DNA from: a virus
Length of the DNA stretch: 64,000 nucleotides
Virus record (IMG/VR): IMGVR_UViG_3300044620_001904
Location: 31,262 to 95,261 of that record
Strand: one strand, 5' to 3'
Below the pieces are notes generated by a model that saw only the letters and a program-made list of their open reading frames with translations, was not told the DNA's origin and did no database searches. A program made the translations under genes and the position numbers. Shown here piece after piece: positions 24,545 to 30,810 of the stretch (positions within the stretch are counted from its first letter, which is position 1; every line of letters begins with the position of its first letter).

Positions 24545-24608
24545 CAAGAATCGAACTTGTAATTAAACCTTATGAGAGTTCCGTGATAAACCGTTTCACT
24601 ATGGCGGC
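24537..24608 (-). tRNA. tRNA-Met or tRNA-Ile2 (CAT)
   Basis: Acceptor GCCGCCA with 3' TGGCGGT, anticodon arm GAACT-CTCATAA-GGTTT, normal short variable loop. The initiator GGG/CCC stem is absent, so elongator Met or lysidine-modified Ile. Confidence 0.88.
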
Positions 24609-24614
24609 ATTTAG

Positions 24615-24687
24615 AGCACCATGAGAATTTTGAAATCTCGACTTCTAGTTTGGAAGACTAGCGCTCTGCCTCTGAGCTAATGATGCT
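24615..24687 (-). tRNA. tRNA-Gly (TCC)
   Basis: Acceptor AGCATCA with 3' TGGTGCT, anticodon arm CTAGT-CTTCCAA-ACTAG, T-arm GAGAT-TTCAAAA-TTCTC. Confidence 0.88.
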
Positions 24688-24694
24688 TTTATGT

Positions 24695-24777
24695 TACCGG
24701 GGTAGGGTTCGAACCTACACAGGGATTTCTCCCAACAGATCCAAAATCTGCTCGCTTGCCAATTTGCATACCCGGCA
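24695..24777 (-). tRNA. tRNA-Gln (TTG) with class-II variable arm
   Basis: Acceptor TGCCGGG with 3' CCCGGTA, D-stem TGC/GCG, anticodon arm GCAGA-TTTTGGA-TCTGT, T-arm GTAGG/CCTAC. Between anticodon stem and T-arm lie 16 nt with a GGGA-GAAA-TCCC hairpin, a long variable arm never expected for glutamine. The D-arm also looks like those of Leu/Ser tRNAs. Confidence 0.85.
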
Positions 24778-24779
24778 AT

Positions 24780-24922
24780 TTTGATGAGTCACGGACTTGT
24801 GTACCGTATGTCCCCCTTTAAATTATTCACTAACCCAGGGTGTGGGGAAACTCATCATAATAACCCCCTTGATCGGATTAACGGACCGACTGCCATATCG
24901 GAAGTGGGGGTTAGACTCCGTA
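24780..24922 (-). ncRNA. Structured non-tRNA block in the tRNA cluster (1)
   Basis: No tRNA or ORF fits. The minus-strand RNA has AACCCCC/GGGGGTT closing 44 nt, then GATGAGT/ACTCATC closing a second domain with an ACGG..CCGT hairpin. It resembles the stable non-tRNA RNAs of the T4 tRNA cluster in position only. Confidence 0.55.
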
Positions 24923-25007
24923 GTCCTGGTCGGATTCGAACCGACACGGGCTTCTCAGCCCAACAGATTTTAAGTCTGTCGCGTCCTACCAATTTCGCCA
25001 CAGGACC
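24923..25007 (-). tRNA. tRNA-Leu (TAA)
   Basis: Acceptor GGTCCTG with 3' CAGGACT, D-arm AAATTGGTAGGA, anticodon arm CAGA-CTTAAAA-TCTG, variable arm GGGCTGAGAAGCCC. Confidence 0.9.
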
Positions 25008-25210
25008 ATATAAAACACCCTAATTTATCCAACTTACAGGTGTTGCGGTTGTCCTCATTTCTGAGTTAGGAATAGTCATTTGTCCTTACGAGGTCGAGTT
25101 GACTTGCTCTGAAGTTATCCCCCTCCACTCCAATGTAGGTTCCCATACGGCGATCAAACCGTTTTTCATCGTATTGGGCGTACTATCCGTTGTCGTGTTT
25201 CGGAACGTGT
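25008..25210 (-). ncRNA. Structured non-tRNA block in the tRNA cluster (2)
   Basis: About 200 nt with no ORF or tRNA. The minus-strand RNA contains CTCA-GAAA-TGAG (GNRA), ACGG..CCGT and a closing AACACC/GGTGTT helix at its 3' part. Candidate processed small RNA. Confidence 0.5.
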
Positions 25211-25315
25211 AGTCAGGACAGGATTCGAACCTGTATGGGTTTTTGAGACATCACTTCCTCTCGGTGTTCCACCCAGTTTATTTCAACTTGCGTCTACCAA
25301 TTCCGCCACCTGACT
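25211..25315 (-). tRNA. Aberrant tRNA-like element 1 (Leu-type ends, no anticodon arm)
   Basis: Acceptor AGTCAGG/CCTGACT, Leu-type D-arm GCG-GAATTGGTAGA-CGC and T-arm ACAGG-TTCGAAT-CCTGT are perfect. In place of the anticodon arm is AGTT-GAAATA-AACT with no readable anticodon, and the variable region is some 40 nt (GGGT..ACCC with an inner GAGA..TCTC). Total 105 nt. Either a decayed tRNA-Leu or a tRNA mimic. Confidence 0.6.
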
Positions 25316-25320
25316 ATTCG

Positions 25321-25464
25321 TTATTTCATTTTTTGTACTTCTTCAATTAACTCAATAAACATTGATTTTGTTATATGTTCCTGCTTTACCCACATATAAA
25401 TTACCCCCATTCTTTCGTGGTAATCTTTTTTAACTTGTAATTTTTCAATCAAATCTTTTATCAT
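25321..25464 (-). CDS. Small hypothetical protein between tRNAs
   Basis: Start 25464 gives MIKDLIEKLQVKKDYHERMG, 47 residues, helical and basic. An earlier in-frame start would lie inside the neighbouring tRNA-like element, so it is rejected. No function is known. Confidence 0.55.
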   Translation of the reverse strand: MIKDLIEKLQVKKDYHERMGVIYMWVKQEHITKSMFIELIEEVQKMK

Positions 25465-25484
25465 AACCTCGTATTTTATTTTGT

Positions 25485-25597
25485 AGTCAGGACAGGATTC
25501 GAACCTGTAATGATATGCCCCGCACATATCTGGATGGTCTAGAATTAGTTGTATAATTCGGAATTCACCACAATGTTACCAATTACACCACCTGACT
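25485..25597 (-). tRNA. Aberrant tRNA-like element 2 (extended anticodon arm)
   Basis: It shares acceptor AGTCAGG/CCTGACT and T-arm with elements 1 and 3. D-arm GTGT-AATTGGTA-ACAT. The anticodon arm is replaced by a long arm, GTGGT-GAATT..AATTC-TAG-ACCAT, with a 15-nt loop, and the variable arm is GATATG-TGCGGGG-CATATC. 113 nt. No isotype can be assigned. Confidence 0.6.
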
Positions 25598-25601
25598 ATT
25601 T

Positions 25602-25687
25602 GAGGATGAGAAGTCCTCTGTGTTGTAAGTTTTAGAACCAAAGGAACCGCACTCATCCATCCTTTCTCAAGGGAACAACAAATTAGT
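25602..25687 (-). ncRNA. Structured spacer RNA in the tRNA cluster (3)
   Basis: The minus-strand RNA has GTTGT/ACAAC closing about 57 nt and then an anticodon-arm-like hairpin GAGGA-CTTCTCA-TCCTC. No ORF and no complete cloverleaf. Confidence 0.4.
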
Positions 25688-25760
25688 AGTCAGGATTGGA
25701 CTCGAACCTGTTTTTCCTCCTTCCCTTTGTCGGAAGTTGTGCTCCTTACACCACCTGACT
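25688..25760 (-). tRNA. Aberrant tRNA-like element 3
   Basis: Acceptor AGTCAGG/CCTGACT as in elements 1 and 2; D-arm GTG-TAAGGAG-CAC; anticodon stem CTTCC/GGAAG with loop GACAAAG lacking U33 (the triplet would be CAA). The T-stem ACAGG/CCAAT has two mismatches. Probably not a working tRNA. Confidence 0.6.
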
Positions 25761-25976
25761 ATTCACCCCACCTTGAGATTTGAGGTGAGTAGTTATTTCG
25801 GTTTTCTATTTCTTAAAAACCTGCGGGGCGTCCCCCATTAAAACAGCCAACACTACTGGGAGAGATTGTGTCAGTCCCTTTATCCCACGATGTCCCACTC
25901 TAGCCGTAGACATTCTGCTAGTCCATTGTTAAATGAGTCTTGGACAAAAGACTGCTGAGTATCTCTTACTCATTGT
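25761..25976 (-). ncRNA. Structured non-tRNA block in the tRNA cluster (4)
   Basis: 216 nt without ORF or tRNA. Minus-strand hairpins: GAGTA..TACTC, GTCTT-TTGTCC-AAGAC, CATT-TAAC-AATG, GGGG-GACG-CCCC, GGTTTT..AAAACC and CACC..GGTG. The density of good hairpins suggests a stable RNA. Confidence 0.5.
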
Positions 25977-26063
25977 GGGTAGGGAGGGACTCGAACCCCC
26001 GATGTTGTGTCTAAAGACCTTTGATTTACAGTCAAAGCCGTTCGCCGCTACGGTAACCTACCC
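25977..26063 (-). tRNA. tRNA-Tyr (GTA)
   Basis: Acceptor GGGTAGG/CCTACCC, anticodon arm TTTGA-CTGTAAA-TCAAA, long variable arm, T-loop TTCGAGT. Class II as expected for bacterial Tyr. Confidence 0.9.
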
Positions 26064-26170
26064 GACGATAAAATAGGAAAATAGAAGATGGGCGCGTGGA
26101 CATCTATTTTTATGATTAGCATTACTATAAACACCTCCACCAAAATGGTATTCCCTAATCAACCTATTGT
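26064..26170 (-). ncRNA. Structured spacer RNA in the tRNA cluster (5)
   Basis: 107 nt. Minus-strand hairpins: GATTAG..CTAATC enclosing ACCA-TTT-TGGT, and GATG..CATC flanked by AATAG/CTATT. No ORF. Confidence 0.4.
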
Positions 26171-26243
26171 ACCCCCTCTAAGAATCGAACTTAGGACATA
26201 TTGCTTGTAAAACAATCACTCTTAACCACTGAGTTAAGGGGGT
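26171..26243 (-). tRNA. tRNA-Val (TAC)
   Basis: Acceptor ACCCCCT/AGGGGGT, anticodon arm ATTGT-TTTACAA-GCAAT, T-loop TTCGATT. Confidence 0.9.
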
Positions 26244-26250
26244 GTATTGC

Positions 26251-26322
26251 GTACCTCCAAGGATTCGAACCCTGAACAAACGGGTTGGAACCGTTTATGA
26301 TAAACCATTTCACCAGAGATAC
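26251..26322 (-). tRNA. tRNA-Trp (CCA)
   Basis: Acceptor GTATCTC/GAGGTAC, anticodon arm AACGG-TTCCAAC-CCGTT, T-loop TTCGAAT. Confidence 0.9.
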
Positions 26323-26329
26323 GTATTGA

Positions 26330-26402
26330 GAGCAGTGAGGGATTCAAACCCCCGTGTTTCTCCTTTGCAGGGAGTTGCCTAATCGCTCGAGCCAACTGCT
26401 CT
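26330..26402 (-). tRNA. tRNA-Cys (GCA)
   Basis: Acceptor GAGCAGT/ACTGCTC, anticodon arm ACTCC-CTGCAAA-GGAGA, T-loop TTTGAAT. Confidence 0.87.
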
Positions 26403-26407
26403 TATGT

Positions 26408-26481
26408 CTTCAGGGGCGGGCTCGAACCGCCGACCTCTTGGATATCAGCCAAGGATTCTAAACCAACTGAACTACCTGAAG
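26408..26481 (-). tRNA. tRNA-Ile (GAT)
   Basis: Acceptor CTTCAGG/CCTGAAG, anticodon arm CTTGG-CTGATAT-CCAAG, T-loop TTCGAGC. Confidence 0.9.
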
Positions 26482-26488
26482 ATTATGT

Positions 26489-26561
26489 AGTGAGGATGGG
26501 ACTTGAACCCATGACTGCATGTGTATAAGACATGTATTCTAACCAACTGAATTACCTCACT
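26489..26561 (-). tRNA. tRNA-Ile (TAT)
   Basis: Acceptor AGTGAGG/CCTCACT, anticodon arm CATGT-CTTATAC-ACATG. A UAU anticodon reads AUA directly, which is uncommon in bacteria but suits an AT-rich phage. Confidence 0.87.
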
Positions 26562-26572
26562 ATAATTAAGTG

Positions 26573-26644
26573 ATTCCGGTGGGATTCAAACCCACGTTTA
26601 CCATTTTAAAAGAATGGTGCCTACAATCACTCGGCCACGAAATC
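26573..26644 (-). tRNA. tRNA-Lys (TTT)
   Basis: Acceptor GATTTCG/CGGAATC, anticodon arm CCATT-CTTTTAA-AATGG, T-loop TTTGAAT. Confidence 0.88.
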
Positions 26645-26680
26645 ATTTTTTATACCAACAATGTCAAAGAACCTTGTTCT

Positions 26681-26736
26681 AATCTTTCACAAAGGTAAAT
26701 CAAATTTTTTAATCCAACAAATCTATGTGAAAGATT
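26681..26736. promoter_or_regulatory. tRNA promoter enclosed by a 10-bp inverted repeat
   Basis: AATCTTTCAC (26681-26690) and GTGAAAGATT (26727-26736) flank a minus-strand promoter (TACCTTTG at 26690-26697, TTG at 26718-26720). It could be an operator for the tRNA operon downstream, or a plus-strand terminator, since six T follow. Confidence 0.45.
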
Positions 26737-26743
26737 TTTTTGA

Positions 26744-26824
26744 GGAAAGGGTGGGAATCGAACCCACGTTGAGAATTAACTCGCAGATTAACAGTCTGCT
26801 GCCTGGCCTCTAGGCTACCAATCC
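26744..26824 (-). tRNA. tRNA-Asn (GTT) with class-II variable arm
   Basis: Anticodon arm GCAGA-CTGTTAA-TCTGC, D-stem GCC/GGC and T-arm GTGGG/CCCAC are good. The acceptor GGATTGG with 3' CCTTTCC has two U-U mismatches. The variable region is 15 nt with GAG..CTC, long-arm type, not expected for Asn. Confidence 0.83.
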
Positions 26825-26840
26825 ATTTTATATTGTATTA

Positions 26841-27389
26841 CTAAGTGTTTTTTTTCAAAAAATTGTCCCTAAACATATCAACAATTCCAATAATTTCATT
26901 TTTGAATTTTGAATGTATATATAGATGATGTGTTGGACACAAAGGAATCAAATTTTCCGGTGAGTTATTTTTTTTATTACAATCATAATGGTGGATTGCC
27001 ACTATTTTAGATTCACCACATACCACGCATCGTTTTTGGTGATGTTCAAAACCTATTCTACGGTATCCATTTCTTTCTCTATTTTCAACAGAACCGACCC
27101 AATTAGGGTTATTAGGACCACTTCTGAAAAAACTATTTGAGCAAGAATAAGAACAAGTTGTTTTTTCATGTTTATGATTTGTAATAGTAACGAACACATT
27201 ACCACAAATTGGACATTTTTTTTCCAAGTAATCGTATTTAGTTTTTTTCTTTTTCAAATGTGAAATATCTACACTATGAAGTTCTATAAACTCAAAAAAT
27301 TTTTTTCTAGTTTTACCATTATCATAACCATAAATTGATTTTATTGCGTCAGTAATAGTTTGAGAATTTTTTATTATTTCTGTTTCCAT
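26841..27389 (-). CDS. HNH homing endonuclease inside the tRNA cluster
   Basis: 182 residues. C-terminal HNH core: RCVVCGESKIVAIHHYD, then NSPENLIPLCPTHHLYIH. An extra CPICG..CSYSC zinc pair and the NWVGSVENRERNGYRR motif precede it. Such free-standing HNH genes commonly invade phage tRNA clusters. An ATATTTAT box (27394-27401) sits 4 nt before the ATG. Confidence 0.9.
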   Translation of the reverse strand: METEIIKNSQTITDAIKSIYGYDNGKTRKKFFEFIELHSVDISHLKKKKTKYDYLEKKCPICGNVFVTITNHKHEKTTCSYSCSNSFFRSGPNNPNWVGSVENRERNGYRRIGFEHHQKRCVVCGESKIVAIHHYDCNKKNNSPENLIPLCPTHHLYIHSKFKNEIIGIVDMFRDNFLKKNT

Positions 27390-27452
27390 ACATATAAATA
27401 TGTTAGAAATCGTAAAAAACTAATTTGGTCAAACTTTTTCAATACGACAAGT

Positions 27453-27524
27453 AGAGTAGACAGGACTCGAACCTGCACGCACTTGCTCCCAAAGCAAGGG
27501 ACCTTCCAATTGGTCAACTACTCT
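27453..27524 (-). tRNA. tRNA-Pro (TGG)
   Basis: Acceptor AGAGTAG/CTACTCT, anticodon arm CTTGC-TTTGGGA-GCAAG, T-loop TTCGAGT. Confidence 0.9.
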
Positions 27525-27587
27525 ATATGAAAAACATAATTTTGTAATTACAACACTTAATAACCAATATTTCAAAGAACAAAAAAA

Positions 27588-27620
27588 AACCCCGAACTTT
27601 TTACGGTTCAGGGTTTTTAT
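27588..27620. terminator. Hairpin terminator
   Basis: AAACCCCGAAC..GTTCAGGGTTT stem with flanking A/T runs on both strands, between a tiny gene and tRNA-Pro. Confidence 0.75.
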
Positions 27621-27644
27621 ATGATAATTTTAACTATATCAACT

Positions 27645-27743
27645 TTTAACTACTGAACCAATGAATGTACGAAACATCCCAGGATACCAACAATTACCTT
27701 GTGGTTTCGAACTAATGACGTTATGTAAATTTATTGTTTTCAT
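27645..27743 (-). CDS. Tiny hypothetical protein, 32 aa
   Basis: MKTINLHNVISSKPQGNCW and so on, with a TACTTTTG promoter box at 27764-27771 and a terminator right after it, so a one-gene unit. Function unknown. Confidence 0.45.
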
Positions 27744-27803
27744 AGTTTGTTATATAAGTATTACAAAAGTAGTAAAAATATCAATACAAGTCAAATATTT
27801 TTT

Positions 27804-27950
27804 TCACCACCTAAAATAAATTGTTGCTATTCCTATCGCAAATGTTAAGACTCTACGTTTTTCAGGATGATAAGGAGTTTTTTGATATGAAATACCAATA
27901 TCAAACCACCATTCGCCATCAAAATTGTTCCAAACAAATTCTGTTTTCAT
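27804..27950 (-). CDS. Small hypothetical protein, 48 aa
   Basis: Trp/Tyr-rich (begins MKTEFVWNNFDGEWWFDIG) with a short hydrophobic end. No motif recognised; it is in a run of tiny minus-strand genes. Confidence 0.55.
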   Translation of the reverse strand: MKTEFVWNNFDGEWWFDIGISYQKTPYHPEKRRVLTFAIGIATIYFRW

Positions 27951-27966
27951 GTCTTATCGTTTAATT

Positions 27967-28146
27967 TTAAAACATTAAAGTTCTAACCAAGTATCCAATT
28001 AATTCATTAAGTAATGCAAAAAAACCAACTATGGATCCAATTCCAAATACCGACATCAATATAAATTGTGTCATAATTGCAAAAGTTGATGGTTCCCTTT
28101 TGAATTGGTTTTTCTTGTAAAATTTTGAAAAAAAAGATGTTTGCAT
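27967..28146 (-). CDS. Small single-span membrane protein, 59 aa
   Basis: A basic N-terminus (FSKFYKKNQFKREP) then one membrane helix (TQFILMSVFGIGSIVGFFALL). Unknown family; an inner-membrane location is likely. Confidence 0.6.
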   Translation of the reverse strand: MQTSFFSKFYKKNQFKREPSTFAIMTQFILMSVFGIGSIVGFFALLNELIGYLVRTLMF

Positions 28147-28158
28147 ATGGTTTTATTT

Positions 28159-28371
28159 TTAGATTTCGCTCAAATATGATTTCAGGTTAGCAAGTTCAAT
28201 TTTTAATCTTACGATTTCATCGTTTTGCAATTTTATATCTTCCAGTCTTTCCTTTAAAACCTCAAAAGAATAATCGATAATTTGTTGTTCAATTTCGGTC
28301 AAATCTTCTTTTTTTACAAGAATTTTCTCCAAAATAAACTCACAATATTTGTCTTTTTGAGATTTAAACAT
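28159..28371 (-). CDS. Small coiled-coil protein, 70 aa
   Basis: Glu/Lys/Leu-rich helix with heptad-like spacing (VLKERLEDIKLQNDEIVRL). TATCTTTG at 28388-28395 could be its promoter, 16 nt from the ATG. Function unknown. Confidence 0.6.
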   Translation of the reverse strand: MFKSQKDKYCEFILEKILVKKEDLTEIEQQIIDYSFEVLKERLEDIKLQNDEIVRLKIELANLKSYLSEI

Positions 28372-28424
28372 TTTGTTTTTTGTTGGGCAAAGATATAACT
28401 TTTATCTATCTCTGCCAAATTTTT

Positions 28425-28658
28425 TTAAAAAATCGTGTGATCCCCAAAGTTATCGTCCCAAGGACAAGGGATGGACTTTCTATCATCATCACGAGTTGGT
28501 TGGATGATATCAGAAATTTCAGATAATATCTGTAAAGCATCCGTTTGAGCATTATCAGATTGGAAGATAGTTTCAGCATAAGGATATTTTTTGAAATAAT
28601 CATCAAGAACATTGATAACTTCAGATTTTTTTTCGGGTGTCCAATTTATTTTATACAT
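28425..28658 (-). CDS. Hypothetical protein, 77 aa
   Basis: A soluble acidic protein (MYKINWTPEKKSEVINVLDD) with a CPWDDNFGD end. This frame is preferred to an overlapping one because of its codon use and its spacing to neighbours. No family known. Confidence 0.55.
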   Translation of the reverse strand: MYKINWTPEKKSEVINVLDDYFKKYPYAETIFQSDNAQTDALQILSEISDIIQPTRDDDRKSIPCPWDDNFGDHTIF

Positions 28659-28673
28659 ATTCTATTTTTGTGA

Positions 28674-28758
28674 GCCAAGGGCCGGATTCGAACCGGCGTG
28701 TGAGTAAACTCATCCTCATTACAAGTGAGGTGCAATCGACCATCTATGCGACCTAGGC
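28674..28758 (-). tRNA. tRNA-Thr (TGT) with class-II variable arm
   Basis: D-arm GCA..TGC with a large loop, anticodon arm CCTCA-CTTGTAA-TGAGG, 16-nt variable arm with TGAG-TTTA-CTCA, T-arm GCCGG/CCGGC. The acceptor GCCTAGG/CCTTGGC has one mismatch. The body resembles a serine tRNA carrying a threonine anticodon. Confidence 0.85.
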
Positions 28759-28769
28759 AAATTGTTGGT

Positions 28770-28841
28770 GACCCTGGCACGATTCGAACGTGCGACTGAT
28801 TGCTTAGAAGGCAATTACTCTATCCTCTGAGTTACAGGGCC
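28770..28841 (-). tRNA. tRNA-Arg (TCT)
   Basis: Acceptor GGCCCTG/CAGGGTC, anticodon arm ATTGC-CTTCTAA-GCAAT, T-loop TTCGAAT. Confidence 0.9.
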
Positions 28842-28847
28842 TTATAA

Positions 28848-29024
28848 TTATATTTTCTTCACTTCATATCTATGACCACTGTCAGAATTTATCTCCATTA
28901 ATTTTCTTGTGTTTTCTGCGTCTTCAAAAGTTTCAAACTCTAATACTTCCTCATGAGTGTCCAATATAATTACCGGCATCTCTACATTTCTGTCATTTTT
29001 TACAAATTTTACAATTACATACAT
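28848..29024 (-). CDS. Small hypothetical protein, 58 aa
   Basis: MYVIVKFVKNDRNVEMPVI and so on: a compact alpha/beta sequence (VEMPVIILDTHEEVLEF, then FEDAENTRKLMEIN) typical of small phage proteins between tRNAs. Function unknown. Confidence 0.6.
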   Translation of the reverse strand: MYVIVKFVKNDRNVEMPVIILDTHEEVLEFETFEDAENTRKLMEINSDSGHRYEVKKI

Positions 29025-29045
29025 AATAATTAGTTTTTTTTTGGC

Positions 29046-29116
29046 GGTCTATAAGGGAATCGAACCCTTACCATATCATAGACAGTGATATATCCTTGCC
29101 GTTAGACGAATAGACC
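29046..29116 (-). tRNA. tRNA-Asp (GTC)
   Basis: Acceptor GGTCTAT/ATAGACC, anticodon arm TATCA-CTGTCTA-TGATA, T-loop TTCGATT. Confidence 0.9.
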
Positions 29117-29128
29117 AATTTTGTTTTA

Positions 29129-29159
29129 CAAAGGTAGTATAAACTTTTCAATTATACAA
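29129..29159 (-). promoter_or_regulatory. tRNA promoter
   Basis: Minus-strand TTG (29157-29159), 20-nt spacer and TACCTTTG (29129-29136), just upstream of tRNA-Asp. Confidence 0.6.
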
Positions 29160-29177
29160 CACATTTATTTTTTTTGT

Positions 29178-29252
29178 GGAGAAGATGGGAATCGAACCCA
29201 CCACAAAAACATTGCAAGTGTTTCTCGCCAAAGCCTTGGTACATGCTCCCCC
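29178..29252 (-). tRNA. tRNA-Ala (TGC) with atypical D-arm
   Basis: Acceptor GGGGGAG/CTTCTCC (with G-U pairs), anticodon arm AAACA-CTTGCAA-TGTTT and T-arm GTGGG/CCCAT are fine. The D region is CCAA-GGCT-TTGG, with no normal GG-containing D-loop. Confidence 0.8.
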
Positions 29253-29265
29253 AAATTATTTTGTA

Positions 29266-29350
29266 GTGCCGATGGGATTCGAACCCACGATTATCCTTTC
29301 GGATTCCAGATTGAAAGTCTGGTAGCCTAAACCACTAGCCGACGGCACCA
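29266..29350 (-). tRNA. tRNA-Glu (TTC) with class-II variable arm
   Basis: Acceptor GGTGCCG with 3' CGGCACT, anticodon arm CCAGA-CTTTCAA-TCTGG, T-arm GTGGG/CCCAT. The variable region is 17 nt with ATCC-GAAA-GGAT, a long arm not expected for Glu. Confidence 0.85.
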
Positions 29351-29397
29351 TTTATGATACAAAATTACAAAATATATTTCAAAGAACCAAAAATAAA

Positions 29398-29422
29398 AAA
29401 CCCACCTTTTTGGGGTGGGTTT
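29398..29422 (-). terminator. Intrinsic terminator
   Basis: AAACCCACC/GGTGGGTTT stem with T-run on the minus strand, after the tiny gene at 29446-29523. Confidence 0.8.
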
Positions 29423-29445
29423 CAATATTTTAGAAAACTACAATA

Positions 29446-29523
29446 TTATACCACACCCCGTAGAGTAAGTTCTGCTTCCGTTCTATCGGCAGTGGTGATA
29501 TATATGTAGTTCAAATTTTTCAT
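29446..29523 (-). CDS. Micro-ORF with leaderless promoter, 25 aa
   Basis: MKNLNYIYITTADRTEAEL and so on. It is too short to judge by sequence alone, but TATCTTTG (29528-29535) ends exactly 4 nt before the ATG, as in the clear early genes, and a terminator follows. Probably expressed. Confidence 0.5.
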   Translation of the reverse strand: MKNLNYIYITTADRTEAELTLRGVV

Positions 29524-29569
29524 AACACAAAGATACAAAGAATTTTTATAAAATCAATACCCTTATCCT

Positions 29570-30091
29570 TTATTTTCTTAATTTAGGTTTAGATTTCATT
29601 TTATCATATATCCTAACGAAATAATAAGGATCTTCCATCACATAACAAAATTCATTCCTTGTTGTCGCGTTAAGGATTTTAACTTCTTTGATCGGATATT
29701 TTGACAATAAATCCATATCTTTGTCGTTATATCTAAACCACATATCAATTCTACATGAAATACCAGGTCTAATATTCCACAAAGCAACGGAATCATTTTC
29801 TAAATAGAATGTAACACGACTTATTCTACTGCAAAAATGATCGTCTTTGTAGGTTAACCTAAATTCGTGTAAATATTGATATTTTTTATCCATATCAACA
29901 TTTGTTATTACCGGTTGGATTTCAAATAACGAATCCGAATGGATATACGGCTTTGGTTGAAGAGGATCGGTCTCGGATCTTTCTTCGTACTTAGCGATGT
30001 GCTCACAGTGAGGACATGGTTTGTCTGTTTCAAATGGTGTGAAAGCCATAAACACCAATAAACAGATTGCGATAATTATAGAAGTTTTCAT
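29570..30091 (-). CDS. Exported or membrane-anchored hypothetical protein
   Basis: 173 residues starting with a hydrophobic segment (SIIIAICLLVFMAF) followed by a CPHCEH cysteine motif. The rest is a soluble domain with Trp/Cys residues. It may be a signal peptide or a membrane anchor. An ATATTTAT box (30096-30103) sits 4 nt before the ATG, placing it in the late-type class. No family known. Confidence 0.7.
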   Translation of the reverse strand: MKTSIIIAICLLVFMAFTPFETDKPCPHCEHIAKYEERSETDPLQPKPYIHSDSLFEIQPVITNVDMDKKYQYLHEFRLTYKDDHFCSRISRVTFYLENDSVALWNIRPGISCRIDMWFRYNDKDMDLLSKYPIKEVKILNATTRNEFCYVMEDPYYFVRIYDKMKSKPKLRK

Positions 30092-30276
30092 ATCTATAAA
30101 TATTTGATTATTTTTAATATTTACATTTTTAAAAAAATATTTATTCTTCTAAATTTTTAATTTCTTTACATTAAAATTACATTAATTTAAAACTAAAAAA
30201 AAGTTATTTGATATTTATTATAGTGACTTTAATTTTTTTTTATTGAAAATTTTATTATATTTGTATCTAATTTGTA

Positions 30277-30789
30277 ATGATTATTAACATGGAAAGAGTT
30301 TTAGTTTTAAATTCTGATTATAGTCCTTTGAACGTAACGACTGTCATTCGTGGTTTTAACTTAGTTAATAAAGGAAAGGCCGAGATATTAAAATCGGGCG
30401 AAAAACCGATAAGTGCTGGTTCATTATCATTTGCTCGCCCTTTGATAATAAGACTATTGGTTTATGTTAAATACAGGGTTAAAAACTTAAAAGTTAATAG
30501 GGCTAGAATTTATAAACGTGATGGTCATAAATGTGTATATTGTGGGGCGAATAAAAATCTTACAATAGACCACGTTTTACCAAAATCTCGTGGTGGAACA
30601 AATAGATGGACTAATTTGGTTACATGCTGCGGTACTTGTAATAGAAAAAAAGGTGATAGAACTCCATATGAAGCAAATATGACTTTAAGTGTAAAACCTT
30701 ATGAACCATCATTGTTTTCTGATGTATTTCATAATCACATAAGTGATCTGTGGGATGAATTCAAACAAACGATGGGGTTGAATTATTGA
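30277..30789 (+). CDS. HNH endonuclease
   Basis: 170 residues of a widespread HNH family: N-terminal VLVLNSDYSPLNVTTVIRG, then CVYCGANKNLTIDHVLPKSRGG, NLVTCCGTCNRKKGDRTP. Two CxxC pairs bind a structural zinc; H and N of the core are present. Two Met (30277, 30289) are equally likely starts. A TATATTTG box lies upstream. Genes of this family are common in Bacteroidota and their phages; DNA nicking or defence/counter-defence roles are possible. Confidence 0.9.
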   Translation: MIINMERVLVLNSDYSPLNVTTVIRGFNLVNKGKAEILKSGEKPISAGSLSFARPLIIRLLVYVKYRVKNLKVNRARIYKRDGHKCVYCGANKNLTIDHVLPKSRGGTNRWTNLVTCCGTCNRKKGDRTPYEANMTLSVKPYEPSLFSDVFHNHISDLWDEFKQTMGLNY

Positions 30790-30810
30790 TTCACAAATAT
30801 ACCAAAAACA

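Noticed and set aside
24781-25023. Plus-strand ORF over tRNA genes
   Set aside because: It translates the complement of tRNA-Leu and a structured block; no phage-like composition.
25485-25597. Self-splicing intron in a tRNA
   Set aside because: The extra sequence is far too short for a group I or II intron and it forms an extended arm rather than an intron core.
29121-29330. Plus-strand ORF over tRNA-Ala and tRNA-Glu
   Set aside because: Shadow of tRNA genes on the opposite strand (HHKNIASVSRQSLG-type artefact).
24165-29350. Alternative genetic code in the phage
   Set aside because: TAA, TAG and TGA all end genes, and no suppressor-type anticodon was found among the tRNAs.
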